Origin: Bradyrhizobium sp. BRP22
Lineage (GTDB): Bacteria > Pseudomonadota > Alphaproteobacteria > Rhizobiales > Xanthobacteraceae
Assembly (NCBI RefSeq): GCF_020194175.1
Contig: NZ_JADYVX010000001.1
Location: 186,001-250,000 of the forward strand
DNA length: 64,000 nucleotides
Reading direction: 5' to 3'
Shown here: in pieces, positions 34,435 through 43,780 of the stretch
Numbering within the stretch: position 1 is the stretch's first letter
Layout of the letters: each line of letters begins with the position of its first letter
Translations under genes and position numbers: made by a program
The notes under the pieces: model-generated
Told to the model about the DNA's origin: nothing
Seen by the model: the letters and a program-made list of their open reading frames with translations, nothing else
Database searches by the model: none

Positions 34435-34720
34435 CGGTTCACCCGCGATATCTCAAATGCTTTGCCAATTATCGAATGCCGGACCGCTGCTCGAAATGTG
34501 TTCTCTCGCCGGAATGATGGGCGTGCAAGGAATGGGCCGGAGCGCCGCGCTGGCGGCGAGGGTAGCAAATCGCGGCATGTTGCGGCGTCACCTGTTTGGG
34601 TGAGGCAGATGGCGGCGGTGTGTCATGGAACCGGCCGCCGGGTTCCACGCTTGAGGTGGATCATGCCGATCGGTGCGATCCTCGATAACAGAAGAGATCA
34701 CCCAGGCGTATCTTCCCGGC

Positions 34721-37540
34721 ATGGACGAAAAATCCTCCGATCCGACGATGCACGAAGCTCACCGGCAGACGGCGGCGGAGACGGTGGCCGCGCTGCAAAC
34801 GGACGCCGGGCGCGGCCTGAGTAGCGCGGAGGCGGCGCGGCGCCTGGCGCGTGATGGCAGAAACGAGCTGGATGCCGCGCCGCCGCGTTCCCAATGGCTG
34901 AAATTCCTCGATCAGTTCACCGACGTGCTGGTGCTGCTGCTGATCGCGGCGGCGATCATCTCGATCGCGATCTGGCTGAACGAGCGCGACACCGCGCTGC
35001 CCTATGAGGCGATTGCGATCCTCGCCATCGTGCTGCTCAACGCGCTGATGGGCTATGTCCAGGAGGCCCGCGCCGAGCGCGCCGCGGCCGCCTTGCGTGA
35101 AATGTCCGCCGCGCATGCCAACGTGGTCCGCGATGGCGAGCGGCGCAACATTCCGGCGGCCGACCTGGTGCCGGGCGACATTATCATCATCGCGGAAGGC
35201 GACACCATTCCGGCCGACGCCCGGCTGATCGAATCCACCGCGCTGCAGACGGCGGAGGCAGCGCTCACCGGCGAAAGCCTGCCGGTGAGCAAGCAGATCG
35301 CCCCGGTGATGCGGGAGGCCGAGCTCGGCGACCGGCACAACATGATCTTCAGCGGCACCACCGCAGTCTATGGGCATGGCCGCGCGGTGGTCACCGCAAC
35401 CGGGATGCGGACGCAGATGGGCCGGATCGCCGGGATGCTGCGGGAGGCGCCGGGCGAGACCACGCCGCTGCAGCGCGAGCTCGCGCGGGTCGGCAAGGCG
35501 CTTGCGATCACGGTCGTGCTGATTGCGGTGACCATGATCGGCACGATCTTTCTCGTCAGCGACATCAAGAGCTTCTCGGAAGTTTTCGCGGTGCTGCTGC
35601 TCGGCGTGGCGCTGGCGGTCGCGGCAGTACCGGAAGGTCTGCCGGCGGTGGTCACCGCCGTCTTGTCGATCGGCATGCAGCGGATGGCGAAGAAGAATGC
35701 GATCATCCGCCGCCTCGCCGCGGTCGAAGCGCTGGGTTCGGCGACCGTCATCGCATCCGACAAGACCGGCACGTTGACCAGGAACGAGATGACCGTGCGC
35801 CAGGTCGTGACGGCCAGCGGCTGCACGCGTCTGTCCGGCACAGGCTATGCGCCGGAGGGAGACGTGGATCTTGTCGGCGATATCTCGGACAAGAGCGCGC
35901 TGCAGTTCGAGCTTGAGCGCACCCTGACTGCGGCCGAACGCGCCAACAACGCGATACTGGAAGAACGCGACGGCGGCTGGATCGTGCAGGGCGATCCGAC
36001 CGAGGGCGCATTGATCGTCGCGGCATGCAAGGCCGGCCTGCGCCCCGACGCGCTCGACGAGCGTTTCGCGCGGATCGGCGAGATTCCGTTCTCGTCCGAG
36101 CGCAAGTTGATGAGTACGGTGCATACCGATGCGGAGCGGCGTGACCGTCTGATCGCCGTGACCAAGGGCGCGCCCGATGTGCTGCTCGCGCGCTGCAGCC
36201 ATGAACTCGTCGGACAAGACGCAGTGGCGCTCACCGGCGCGCGCCGGGCCGAGATCATGGCGAGCAACGAAGCCCTGGCCGCGGAAGCATTGCGGACGCT
36301 TGGCGTCGCGTTCCGCTCGCTGCCGGCGGATCGGCAGCCGCGCGATGCATTCGGCGAGGATGTGGAGCACGACCTCGTCTTCCTCGGCCTGATCGGCATG
36401 ATCGATCCGCCGCGCCGGGAAGCGCGCGATGCGGTCGCCCGTGCACGGGCCGCTGGCATCCGCCCGATCATGATCACCGGCGATCATCCCAAGACCGCGG
36501 CGATCATCGCCGCCGAGCTCGGCATCATCACGTCGGGGCAGCGCGCGGTTTCCGGCGCCGAGCTGGAAGCCATGACGGAGCAGGAACTCGAGGGGACCGT
36601 GCAGGAGGTCTCGGTCTATGCCCGCGTCAATCCCAGTCACAAGCTCCGGATCGTGAAGGCGCTGCAGCGGGCAGGGGAAACCGTGGCGATGACCGGGGAC
36701 GGTGTCAACGATGCACCGGCGCTGAAGGCGGCCGACATCGGCGTCGCCATGGGCATCACCGGCACCGACGTCTCCAAGGAGGCGGCCGACATGGTGCTCG
36801 CCGACGACAACTTTGCGACCATCGTCGCCGCGGTCGAGGAGGGCCGCGCGATCTTCGCCAATATCCGCAAATTCCTGCGCTATCTGCTGTCGTCGAATAT
36901 CGGAGAGGTGATGACGATGTTCTTCGGCGTCGTGCTGGCGGACATGATCGGACTTTCCGCAACTGGCGGTGTCGTCGTGCTTCCGCTGCTGGCGACGCAG
37001 ATCCTCTGGATCAACCTCGTCACCGACGGCGCGCCCGCGCTTGCCGTCGCGGTCGATCCGGCGGACCCGGCCATCATGCAGCGCCCGCCGCGCCCGCGCG
37101 ATGAGGGCGTCATGACACTGACGATGTGGGGCGGCATTTTCCTCGTCGGGATCATCATGGCATCGGGCACATTGCTGGTGCTGGACGCCTCGCTTCCGGG
37201 CGGCCTAATCGAAGGCTCCGGCACGATTGCCTATGGACGAACCATGGCTTTCACGACGCTGGTGCTGTTCCAGCTCTTCAACGTCTTCAATGCGCGTTCC
37301 GACCACCTCAGCGCGTTCCGCGGATTCTTAGCCAATGGCTGGCTCTGGGCGGCCGTGGTGCTCTCGCTCCTGCTACACGCACTCGTGATCTATGCGCCCT
37401 TCCTGCAGGTCGCGTTCTCGACCGTCAGCCTGAGCGCCGGGGACTGGCTGTTCTGTGCCGCCGTCGCAAGCTCGGTCTTGTGGCTGCGTGAATTGAGCAA
37501 GGTCCTGATGCGGGGATCGGCCTTTCGAGCCGCCGTTTGA
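34721..37540 (+). CDS. Ca2+-type (P2A) cation-transporting P-type ATPase
   Basis: A roughly 939-aa membrane ATPase. Order of motifs: actuator TGES in EAALTGESLPVSKQ, membrane helix 4 motif VAAVPEGLPAVVTAVLSIGM, phosphorylation site SDKTGTLTRNEMTV, the nucleotide-binding KGAP, then MITGDHPKTAAI and the hinge AMTGDGVNDAPALKAADIGV. Helix 5 has SSNIGEVMTMFFGV and helix 6 NLVTDGAPALAVAVDP, which matches the calcium-pump arrangement rather than heavy-metal pumps; there are no N-terminal metal-binding CxxC domains. Calcium or manganese is therefore the likely substrate. The start is unclear: ATG 34721 is given, with 34673 and 34748 as alternatives. An OmpR/histidine kinase pair follows. Confidence 0.93.
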   Translation: MDEKSSDPTMHEAHRQTAAETVAALQTDAGRGLSSAEAARRLARDGRNELDAAPPRSQWLKFLDQFTDVLVLLLIAAAIISIAIWLNERDTALPYEAIAILAIVLLNALMGYVQEARAERAAAALREMSAAHANVVRDGERRNIPAADLVPGDIIIIAEGDTIPADARLIESTALQTAEAALTGESLPVSKQIAPVMREAELGDRHNMIFSGTTAVYGHGRAVVTATGMRTQMGRIAGMLREAPGETTPLQRELARVGKALAITVVLIAVTMIGTIFLVSDIKSFSEVFAVLLLGVALAVAAVPEGLPAVVTAVLSIGMQRMAKKNAIIRRLAAVEALGSATVIASDKTGTLTRNEMTVRQVVTASGCTRLSGTGYAPEGDVDLVGDISDKSALQFELERTLTAAERANNAILEERDGGWIVQGDPTEGALIVAACKAGLRPDALDERFARIGEIPFSSERKLMSTVHTDAERRDRLIAVTKGAPDVLLARCSHELVGQDAVALTGARRAEIMASNEALAAEALRTLGVAFRSLPADRQPRDAFGEDVEHDLVFLGLIGMIDPPRREARDAVARARAAGIRPIMITGDHPKTAAIIAAELGIITSGQRAVSGAELEAMTEQELEGTVQEVSVYARVNPSHKLRIVKALQRAGETVAMTGDGVNDAPALKAADIGVAMGITGTDVSKEAADMVLADDNFATIVAAVEEGRAIFANIRKFLRYLLSSNIGEVMTMFFGVVLADMIGLSATGGVVVLPLLATQILWINLVTDGAPALAVAVDPADPAIMQRPPRPRDEGVMTLTMWGGIFLVGIIMASGTLLVLDASLPGGLIEGSGTIAYGRTMAFTTLVLFQLFNVFNARSDHLSAFRGFLANGWLWAAVVLSLLLHALVIYAPFLQVAFSTVSLSAGDWLFCAAVASSVLWLRELSKVLMRGSAFRAAV

Positions 37541-37589
37541 CGCCTCCATAGCCGGCCAACACGCAATGTAGCCGCAATCCAACGGCTCT

Positions 37590-38300
37590 ATGGAACCCAG
37601 TCAGCTTGATTTACTGGGTCAGGTAGTGCGAATACTTCTGGTTGAGGACGAAGACGAGATGGCGTCCGCCTTGTCGGCGGTCCTGAAGAGCTACGACATG
37701 CTGGCCGACCGGGCGACCTCGCTCATGGAGGCCGCGGAAATCATGCTCGCGGGCGCCTATGATGCGATCCTGCTCGACCGCAACCTTCCCGATGGCGACG
37801 GCATCAGCCTGATCCCGAAGCTCCGGGCCAAGGCGATCCCGACCCCTGTCATCGTGCTGACGGCACGGGGCCAATTGTCGGACCGCGTCACCGGCCTCGA
37901 CACCGGCGCCGATGACTATCTGGCCAAGCCGTTCGCGGTCGAGGAGCTGTTGGCGCGGCTGCGCGCGGTGTGGCGGCGGGCCGCCGATCTGCAGCCCGAT
38001 ATCGTCAGGCTCGGACGGCTGAGCTTCAATCTCAATCACTGCGAGGCCGAGGTCGATGGACAGCTTCTGGAATTGCCGCGCCGCGAACTGCTGGTGCTGC
38101 AAACCCTGATGCGGCGGATGGGCCGCACGGTGGTCCGCTCTTCGCTGGAGGCTGCCGTCTATTCGCTCGACGAAGAGGTGCAGTCGAATGCGCTCGATAC
38201 GCATGTCTCGCGGCTGCGCCGCAAGCTCACCGAGGCCGGTGCCGGCGTCGAGATCCACGGCATCCGCGGCGTCGGCTATCTCCTGCGAGCGGCATCATGA
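37590..38300 (+). CDS. OmpR-family response regulator
   Basis: A 236-aa two-domain regulator. The receiver has ILLVEDEDEM, the phosphoacceptor in AILLDRNLPDGDGISLI, VIVLTARGQ and DYLAKPFAVEEL. The winged-helix effector has ELPRRELLVLQTLMRRMGRT, EVQSNALDTHVSRLRRKL and IHGIRGVGYLLRAA, which places it in the OmpR/PhoB family. The start is uncertain: ATG 37590 is used, but GTG 37626 would give the N-terminus VRILLVEDE typical of homologues. It lies 49 bases after the P-type ATPase and overlaps its kinase by ATGA, so the pair is co-translated. Confidence 0.95.
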   Translation: MEPSQLDLLGQVVRILLVEDEDEMASALSAVLKSYDMLADRATSLMEAAEIMLAGAYDAILLDRNLPDGDGISLIPKLRAKAIPTPVIVLTARGQLSDRVTGLDTGADDYLAKPFAVEELLARLRAVWRRAADLQPDIVRLGRLSFNLNHCEAEVDGQLLELPRRELLVLQTLMRRMGRTVVRSSLEAAVYSLDEEVQSNALDTHVSRLRRKLTEAGAGVEIHGIRGVGYLLRAAS

Positions 38301-39682
38301 CGGCGATGAACACGGCGTCGCTGCGGTCGCGGCTAGTTCGCCGCCTGATCTCGCTGCAGGCGGTGCTGCTCATTGCGCTTGTCGTTCTGGTCATTGGAAG
38401 TCTGTGGGCGTCCGGCTGCGTGTATCGGCGCGACGAGGGACGTGGCATCCACGTGCTGCGCGAGGCGGTGGCGCGCAATGCCGACGGAACGCTGTTCCTG
38501 CGCGAGACCGCCGCACTCAAGGAACTGCGCGAGGATACGCCGGATCTGTGGTTCGTGATCAACGACAAGGCCGGCCATTCGCTCTCCGAGGGCGATGTGC
38601 CGGCCGTGTTTGCCCGTCTTGGCGGAACGCTCGGCGATATCGGTCATGCCAAGTTCGGCTGGGACCGCACCCATGATGAATCGCGTCATCTCAGCGGGCA
38701 GATGAAAGTGGTCGAGACCGCGGCCGGCCCGGTGGAGATCATCGCCACCAGCGAGACCAGGATCTCGGACGCGAAATCGCTGCTGCAGATCGCGGTGGCC
38801 TTCTTCGGGCTCACGCTGCCCGGCCTTGCGCTGATGGCGCTTGCGACGCTGGTTGCGACCCCGCTCGTGGTGCGCAACGCGCTCGCGGGCCTCGACGAGG
38901 CCGCGCATCAGGCCGGCGAGATCGACATCGACAAGCGCGGCGCCAGGCTGCCGGTCAGCGCCGTCCCCACAGAGATCGCGCCGCTGGTGAGCGCCGTCAA
39001 CGACGCGCTCGGGCGGCTCGACGAAGGTTACGAGCGGCACCGGCGCTTTCTCGCCGATGCCGCACACGAACTGCGGACGCCGATCGCGATCCTCACCACG
39101 CGCCTCGAAGGCCTGCCGCAGAGCAGTGAGAAGGCGCGCCTGATCGAGGATGTCTCGCGGCTGTCGACGCTGACAGAACAATTGCTCGATCTGCAGCGGC
39201 TCGAGCAGCGGCTGGCGCAATCGTCGGCGATCGATCTTGCCGGTCTCTGCGCGCAGGTGATCGCGGATCTCGCGCCGCTCGCGATCGCGGCCGGCTATGA
39301 GATTTCGTTGCAGCATGACGACGATCACATCGAGGTGTGGGGCGATCGCGGCGCGCTCGAACGCGCCGTCGTCAATCTGGTGCAGAATGCGATCCAGCAC
39401 GGCGGCCATCGCGGCGCCATCGTCGTTGTCGTGAGCGCGCCGGCGACGATCGAGGTCCGCGACCAGGGACCCGGCATTCCCGCTTCCGAGCGCGAGCGCA
39501 TCTTCGAGCCGTTCCATCGCCTGCAGCCGCAGACCCGCGGCGCCGGCCTTGGCCTCAACCTCGTGCGCGAGATCGTCCATCTGCACCGCGGCCAGGTGAG
39601 CGTCACCGAACGGACCGGCCACGGCGCCTGTTTCCGCATCTCGCTTCCCCCGATCGCGCTCCCCGCCTTCGCCGTGGGCTAG
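38297..39682 (+). CDS. Sensor histidine kinase, partner of the OmpR regulator
   Basis: A 461-aa inner-membrane kinase. Two helices (about 19-40 and 170-195) flank a periplasmic sensor of about 130 residues with no recognised fold. A short HAMP-like region leads to the dimerisation helix with the phosphorylated histidine in FLADAAHELRTPIAILTTRL. The catalytic domain has NLVQNAIQHG, RDQGPGIP, IFEPFHRL and GAGLGLNLVREI. Start and regulator stop overlap in ATGA. The pair sits after a cation ATPase and may respond to a divalent cation in the PhoQ manner, though that is inference. Its TAG stop is part of a palindromic repeat. Confidence 0.94.
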   Translation: MTAMNTASLRSRLVRRLISLQAVLLIALVVLVIGSLWASGCVYRRDEGRGIHVLREAVARNADGTLFLRETAALKELREDTPDLWFVINDKAGHSLSEGDVPAVFARLGGTLGDIGHAKFGWDRTHDESRHLSGQMKVVETAAGPVEIIATSETRISDAKSLLQIAVAFFGLTLPGLALMALATLVATPLVVRNALAGLDEAAHQAGEIDIDKRGARLPVSAVPTEIAPLVSAVNDALGRLDEGYERHRRFLADAAHELRTPIAILTTRLEGLPQSSEKARLIEDVSRLSTLTEQLLDLQRLEQRLAQSSAIDLAGLCAQVIADLAPLAIAAGYEISLQHDDDHIEVWGDRGALERAVVNLVQNAIQHGGHRGAIVVVVSAPATIEVRDQGPGIPASERERIFEPFHRLQPQTRGAGLGLNLVREIVHLHRGQVSVTERTGHGACFRISLPPIALPAFAVG

Positions 39683-39785
39683 AGCGTTTTCGAGCGAAGC
39701 GGATACCGGTTCGCGTGAAGAAAACGCGTCAAAACAAGAATCTAGAGCTTCGGTTCTGATTCAATCAGAACCGAAAATGCTCTAG
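39679..39785 (+). repeat. Dispersed palindromic repeat (TAGAGC element), copy 3
   Basis: A near copy of the elements at 20521 and 33122, differing at a few positions (for example GCGGATACCGG instead of GTGGACACCGG). Its left end holds the histidine kinase stop codon, and the internal 12-bp stem is intact. Confidence 0.85.
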
Positions 39786-40103
39786 CGAGCCCGTAGCCCG
39801 GGCGAAGCGAAGCGCAACCCCGGGACATCTGCATCGACATCGACGACCGTTCCCGTGTGACACTGACGCTCCACCCGGGCTGCGGAAGCTCGCGACAGCA
39901 AACTCAAATCCATCCCCTCACCCTGCGGAGCCTGCGAAGGAGGCGTCTCGAAGGGCGAGGCCACGAACGCATCCATCTCTTCACGTCACGCAATGCTCTC
40001 GCAATGCCGAGCGTGGATGGTGAGCGCGTCTTGCGTCCGCATCGCATCAGGGGCTTGCGGCGTGGCGCGAGATAATTGCTCACCATTGCAAGGTCATGGA
40101 CTC
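39786..40103. other. Gene-free gap with part of a second repeat family
   Basis: No gene is supported in this 318-base gap. At about 39914-39964 (CCCTCACCCTGCGGAGCCTG, then CGTCTCGAAGGGCGAGGCCA) it carries a piece of a repeat that recurs at 44435-44484. The gap must also contain the promoter of the methyltransferase gene, which I could not locate. Confidence 0.5.
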
Positions 40104-40781
40104 ATGTCTCACGATGCCACATCGTTTTTTCTTTCCTGGCTGTTCAACCCGCGCCGGGTCGGCGCGGTCGCCCCATCCGGCAACGCGCTGGCCGAGCTGA
40201 TCACGCGGGAAATCACGCCGTCATCCGGCCCCATCATCGAGCTCGGCGCCGGCACCGGCGTCTTCACCTACAAGCTCCTGCAGAAGGGAATTCGGCAGCA
40301 GGATCTCACGATCGTCGAATACGGTTCTGAGTTCGTCCAGATCCTGCAACTGCGCTTTCCGGGCGCGCGCGTGCTGTGGATGGACGCGCAACGGCTCGGC
40401 ACGGTGAAGCTCGCCGACGACGGATCGGTCGGGGCTGTCGTCAGCGGGTTGCCGTTGCTCACGATGTCGCCGCGCAAGGTGCTATCGATCCTGAGCGGCG
40501 CGTTTCGCTACGTGCGTCCGAACGGCGCGTTCTATCAGTTCACCTACGGACCGAGGCCGCCGATCCCGCGGCCGATCCTCGATCGGCTCGGGCTGAAGGC
40601 CACGCTGGTCGGGCGCACCATGAACAACCTGCCGCCGGCCTCCGTCTATCGGCTGGTGCGGCGCGCGCCGTCCCGCTTGTCCGCGTGGCGTTCCGGAGTG
40701 ATCGAGGATCAGCCGCAGCTTGACAATCTCGAGCTGCGACCGCGATTGGTCGACACGCCAACGGTGCTGGAGCCGAGCTAG
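40104..40781 (+). CDS. pmtA: PmtA-like phospholipid N-methyltransferase
   Basis: A 225-aa class I SAM-dependent methyltransferase of the Sinorhizobium-type PmtA family, which methylates phosphatidylethanolamine toward phosphatidylcholine at the inner face of the membrane. The N-terminus FLSWLFNPRRVGAVAPSGNA and the SAM motif IIELGAGTGVFTYKLLQKG match this group; SGLPLLTMSPRKVLSILSGA and FYQFTYGPRPPIPR follow. ATG 40104 was chosen because the longer frame (from 39993) crosses repeat-like DNA; AAGG lies ten bases upstream. It stands alone and converges on a chemoreceptor gene, with 3 bases between stops. Other small lipid methyltransferases cannot be excluded. Confidence 0.82.
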   Translation: MSHDATSFFLSWLFNPRRVGAVAPSGNALAELITREITPSSGPIIELGAGTGVFTYKLLQKGIRQQDLTIVEYGSEFVQILQLRFPGARVLWMDAQRLGTVKLADDGSVGAVVSGLPLLTMSPRKVLSILSGAFRYVRPNGAFYQFTYGPRPPIPRPILDRLGLKATLVGRTMNNLPPASVYRLVRRAPSRLSAWRSGVIEDQPQLDNLELRPRLVDTPTVLEPS

Positions 40782-40784
40782 ATT

Positions 40785-42461
40785 CTATGCCGCGCGGATA
40801 TTGGCGAGGAAGCCGTCGACCTTGCTTCGCAGCATCGCGGCCTGCTTGTTGAGCTCTTCGGCTGACGCCAGCACCTTGCCCGCTGCCGTGCCGGTCTCGC
40901 CCGCGGCGCGGGTGACGCCGCCGATATTGCCGGAGACTTCGCTGGTGCCGTGCGCGGCTTCCTGCACGTTGCGGGCGATCTCCCTGGTGGCCGAGCCCTG
41001 CTGCTCGACCGCGGCCGCGATCATCGTGGTGATCTCGTTGATGCCGCCGATCGTGCCGCCGATGCCTTCGATCGCCTGCACAGCCTCCGTCGTCGCGCCC
41101 TGCATCGCCGCGACCTGCGCGGAAATCTCCTCGGTCGCCTTCGCGGTCTGGCTCGCCAGCGACTTGACCTCGCTCGCCACCACCGCAAAGCCGCGCCCGG
41201 CTTCGCCGGCCCGCGCCGCTTCGATCGTGGCGTTCAGCGCCAAGAGATTGGTCTGGCTCGCGATGTCGCTGATGAGCTTGATGACGTCGCCGATCTTCTG
41301 CGCCGCTGCCGAGAGGCCCTGCACCGTCACATTGGTGCGGTTGGCCTCTTCCACCGCCTGCTGCGCGACCCGGGTCGATTCCGCGACCTGGCGTCCGATC
41401 TCGGAGACCGAAGACGACAATTCTTCCGTCGCCGCGGCGACAGTCTGCACATTGGCGGACGCCTGTTCGGCAACGGCGGCGACCGTCGTCGCCTGGCGGC
41501 TCGCTTCGGAAGCCGCGCCCGACATGCTGTTCGAGGTGGTGCGCAATTCGACCGCGGCGCCCGCCAGCGCGTCGAGCGAGCTGCGGACGCTGTTCTCGAA
41601 TTCGTCGGCCATCTTGCCGAGCAGGCTGATCCGCTCGGCTTCGGCCTGCTTCTTCAATTCGTCCTGCTCGCCGCGCAGCCGCGCCGCATCGATCATGTTG
41701 TTCTTGAATACCTGGACCGATTGCGCCATCGCGCCGACCTCGTCGCGGCGTTCCTGTGCGGGGATCACGGTATCGGTCGCGCCGTCGGCGATTTTGCGCA
41801 TGGCAGCGGTCATGCCGGTGATCGGGCCGACGATGCTGCGGCCGATCAGGAAGCACATGCCGGCGACGAGCAGCAGCGCGACAGCGAGGATCGAGCCGAT
41901 CCAGCGCGCCTCCGACCAGAAGATCGCATCGATGTCGTCGAGATAGATGCCGCCGGCGACGGCCCAGCCATAGGGCTTGAATTCGGTCGCATAGGAGATT
42001 TTCGGCAGCGGCTCGCCGCCGGCCGCGCGGGAAAAGCGGTACAGCACGAAACCGCCCTGCGGCGCCAGCTCGATCTGCCGGCGGGTGAAGAACACGCCGT
42101 CCGAGTCGGGCGTATCCATCAGGTTCTTGCCCTCGACCTTCGGGTTCGGATGCGACTCGACCACGCCTTGTTTGCCGAGCGCATAGAAATAGTCGTCCTT
42201 GCCGAAGTGCAGCGTGCGCAGCAGCGCCTTGCTGCGTTCGAGCACTTGCGTGTCGGACAGGCCGGCCTTCTTGGCCGCCTCGTAGTCCCGCTCCACCGTC
42301 TGCTTCGCGAGCAGCACCAGATCCTGCAGCTTGGCCTTGCGATCCTCGAGCAGGTTGTTCCTGAGCGCCTGCAGGCCGACAAAGGCGACGGCCACAATGC
42401 CGAGCACCGAAAGTCCGACCATGATCATCAGCTTGGAGGAAATCCTGAGATTGCCGAGCAT
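40785..42461 (-). CDS. Methyl-accepting chemotaxis protein with single-Cache sensor
   Basis: A 558-aa membrane chemoreceptor. One helix (about 10-30), a periplasmic sCache_2-like domain (about 35-185) with [20 protein letters not shown] and [20 protein letters not shown], a second helix (about 188-210), HAMP, and the signalling hairpin with [20 protein letters not shown] at the tip. Cache domains of this type bind small organic acids or amines. ATG 42461 has AGG six bases upstream. The gene is alone, without che genes beside it, so it must feed into a shared signalling array. The tail ends FLANIRAA without a CheR-binding pentapeptide. Confidence 0.96.
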   Translation of the reverse strand: MLGNLRISSKLMIMVGLSVLGIVAVAFVGLQALRNNLLEDRKAKLQDLVLLAKQTVERDYEAAKKAGLSDTQVLERSKALLRTLHFGKDDYFYALGKQGVVESHPNPKVEGKNLMDTPDSDGVFFTRRQIELAPQGGFVLYRFSRAAGGEPLPKISYATEFKPYGWAVAGGIYLDDIDAIFWSEARWIGSILAVALLLVAGMCFLIGRSIVGPITGMTAAMRKIADGATDTVIPAQERRDEVGAMAQSVQVFKNNMIDAARLRGEQDELKKQAEAERISLLGKMADEFENSVRSSLDALAGAAVELRTTSNSMSGAASEASRQATTVAAVAEQASANVQTVAAATEELSSSVSEIGRQVAESTRVAQQAVEEANRTNVTVQGLSAAAQKIGDVIKLISDIASQTNLLALNATIEAARAGEAGRGFAVVASEVKSLASQTAKATEEISAQVAAMQGATTEAVQAIEGIGGTIGGINEITTMIAAAVEQQGSATREIARNVQEAAHGTSEVSGNIGGVTRAAGETGTAAGKVLASAEELNKQAAMLRSKVDGFLANIRAA

Positions 42462-42516
42462 CGCACACCTATTCTGGAGCTTCCGGCGGCTTCGGCCGCC
42501 GATGGTTCCGAAAGGA

Positions 42517-42783
42517 TTAATGCGAATTGGTGAAATTGAACCTAACGGGATCCGGACGCAGTTGCTTCCCGATGTGGTCGATCACCTCTTCAGACAGCGC
42601 AAATCCGTGTCCAAAAGTCACGCCTTTTGCGGCGAGCACAGCGCGGGCCCGTAGAACGCAACGAGCCGAGAAGGCGATCGCCCAGGCGGCGGCGGCCACC
42701 GTCAGCAGCGCCATCGTGTGCTCCGGTTCGACGGATGCGCAAATGCGTGCGAGCGCGGCGGTGACGATCACGGCAGCCAGCAC
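42517..42783 (-). pseudogene. Possible remnant of a membrane protein gene
   Basis: An 88-residue frame beginning GTG 42783 with two hydrophobic stretches (LAAVIVTAALARICAS and HTMALLTVAAAAWAIAFSAR). The frame continues upstream in a coding-like manner (WIAGRIAILLSASIGW) without a start, so it may be the tail of a lost polytopic protein; a faint similarity to the C-terminal part of NnrS-type proteins is only an impression. No ribosome binding site is visible. Confidence 0.3.
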
Positions 42784-43190
42784 CCATCCGATCGATGCCG
42801 AGAGCAGGATCGCGATGCGGCCGGCGATCCAGGAGGCCGGTCATGGCCAGCATGGCTGCTACCCCCCAAGAGGTATGCTCTTGCGCATATTAATCTCCTG
42901 GAAACCTTGTTGGGCGTGGGTACGTCGAGCCTTAGCGTTCCGCGGCCGCGCGCGATTTGCGCCAGGACAAGGTTTCGAAGGAATCTGAAGCCGCATCCAC
43001 GCGGCGGTCGTCCGCGACCACCGCGCAGTACTTCACCGCAATTGCAACGGCCTGTGGCAGGTTTGGAGCTGATGTCGGGGCGTGGACCGAAGAGCCGCTT
43101 TGCCTGCGCTCTAAACCTTTGGTTGTGCTATCGTAATTGCACTCGCAGCCCCGGGTTCCATTCCAGCCTCGAAAGCATCCATGCTCAAAC
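42784..43190. other. Gene-free stretch
   Basis: I see no supported gene or named element in this stretch. The open frames present have irregular composition and no ribosome binding sites. Its left end continues the possible membrane-protein remnant. Confidence 0.4.
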
Positions 43191-43234
43191 AAAAAAAGAG
43201 CGGGATGACGATCCAAAGAAACGTCATCCCGCTC
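43191..43234 (-). terminator. Intrinsic terminator for the small gene at 43255
   Basis: Read on the minus strand, GAGCGGGATGACG and CGTCATCCCGCTC form a perfect 13-bp stem with an 11-base loop, followed directly by CTTTTTTT. This is a textbook rho-independent terminator. It starts 20 bases past the stop codon of the small minus-strand gene. Confidence 0.9.
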
Positions 43235-43254
43235 TAACGTATCGGGGTCCTTCG

Positions 43255-43455
43255 CTACTCGCCGGGCTGCTTGACCTCCGGCGCGGCTAGTGTTGGATCC
43301 AGTCCAAGCAGCCGGGCGCGCTCCTTCCGCTCCTCGGTCAGAAGGCCCAGTTCGCGCTCCAGCGAACGGGCTACCTCTTCCTGTGCCGATTTGCGATGTT
43401 TGCTGCTTTCGTGAAGTCTTGGAGGTTGGGCAGTCACACAAGGTCCCCGTGTCAT
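43255..43455 (-). CDS. Small charged helical protein of unknown function
   Basis: A 66-aa protein. The first 20 residues are basic and unstructured; then comes a strongly charged amphipathic helix (SAQEEVARSLERELGLLTEE, then RKERARLLGLDP) and a short tail. I recognise no family. The case for a real gene is the perfect intrinsic terminator that begins just 20 bases after the stop on the same strand. ATG 43455 has only a weak GGA four bases before it; GTG 43485 is an alternative. Confidence 0.55.
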   Translation of the reverse strand: MTRGPCVTAQPPRLHESSKHRKSAQEEVARSLERELGLLTEERKERARLLGLDPTLAAPEVKQPGE

Positions 43456-43639
43456 CAATCCGTCATTGTGGGTGATGGCATGCACGGTTGCGCGATCCCA
43501 ATCAATTACTTTTTAGTGGCCAAGTTGGGGCGCCGTCCTAATACCGACAAAGTATTCGTGCAGCGGAGCACGCTTGGAAACGAAGATGCGGTTCGAGCCT
43601 GGTCGGCATGCACACGCGCTCTCTCGCCGGATGATATGA

Positions 43640-43780
43640 ATGAAGAGCAGAAGCCCAAACGCTGCGTCCTACATCCTGACCGCCCTGGCGATCGCCGCCG
43701 CGATCTGGACGGCGCTGGGTTCGCCGCACGCCGAACGGCCGGTCACGAAGCAATTTGCCCGCAGCAGCGTCGTGCCGTGA
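43640..43780 (+). CDS. Predicted 46-aa single-span membrane or secreted peptide
   Basis: A short frame with a basic N-terminus (MKSRSPNAA), one hydrophobic segment (SYILTALAIAAAIWTALG) and a polar end (ERPVTKQFARSSVVP). It has the shape of a small membrane protein or short secreted peptide. GGA lies eight bases before the ATG at 43640. No family is recognised and the frame could be chance, so confidence is limited. Confidence 0.4.
   Translation: MKSRSPNAASYILTALAIAAAIWTALGSPHAERPVTKQFARSSVVP

Noticed and set aside
34661..36640. A 659-codon minus-strand frame over the P-type ATPase
   Set aside because: It lies opposite conserved ATPase motifs and has no recognisable domain.
43538..43753. A 71-codon minus-strand frame in the repeat-rich region
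   Set aside because: It is arginine-rich and opposite a better-supported small plus-strand ORF, with no start signal.
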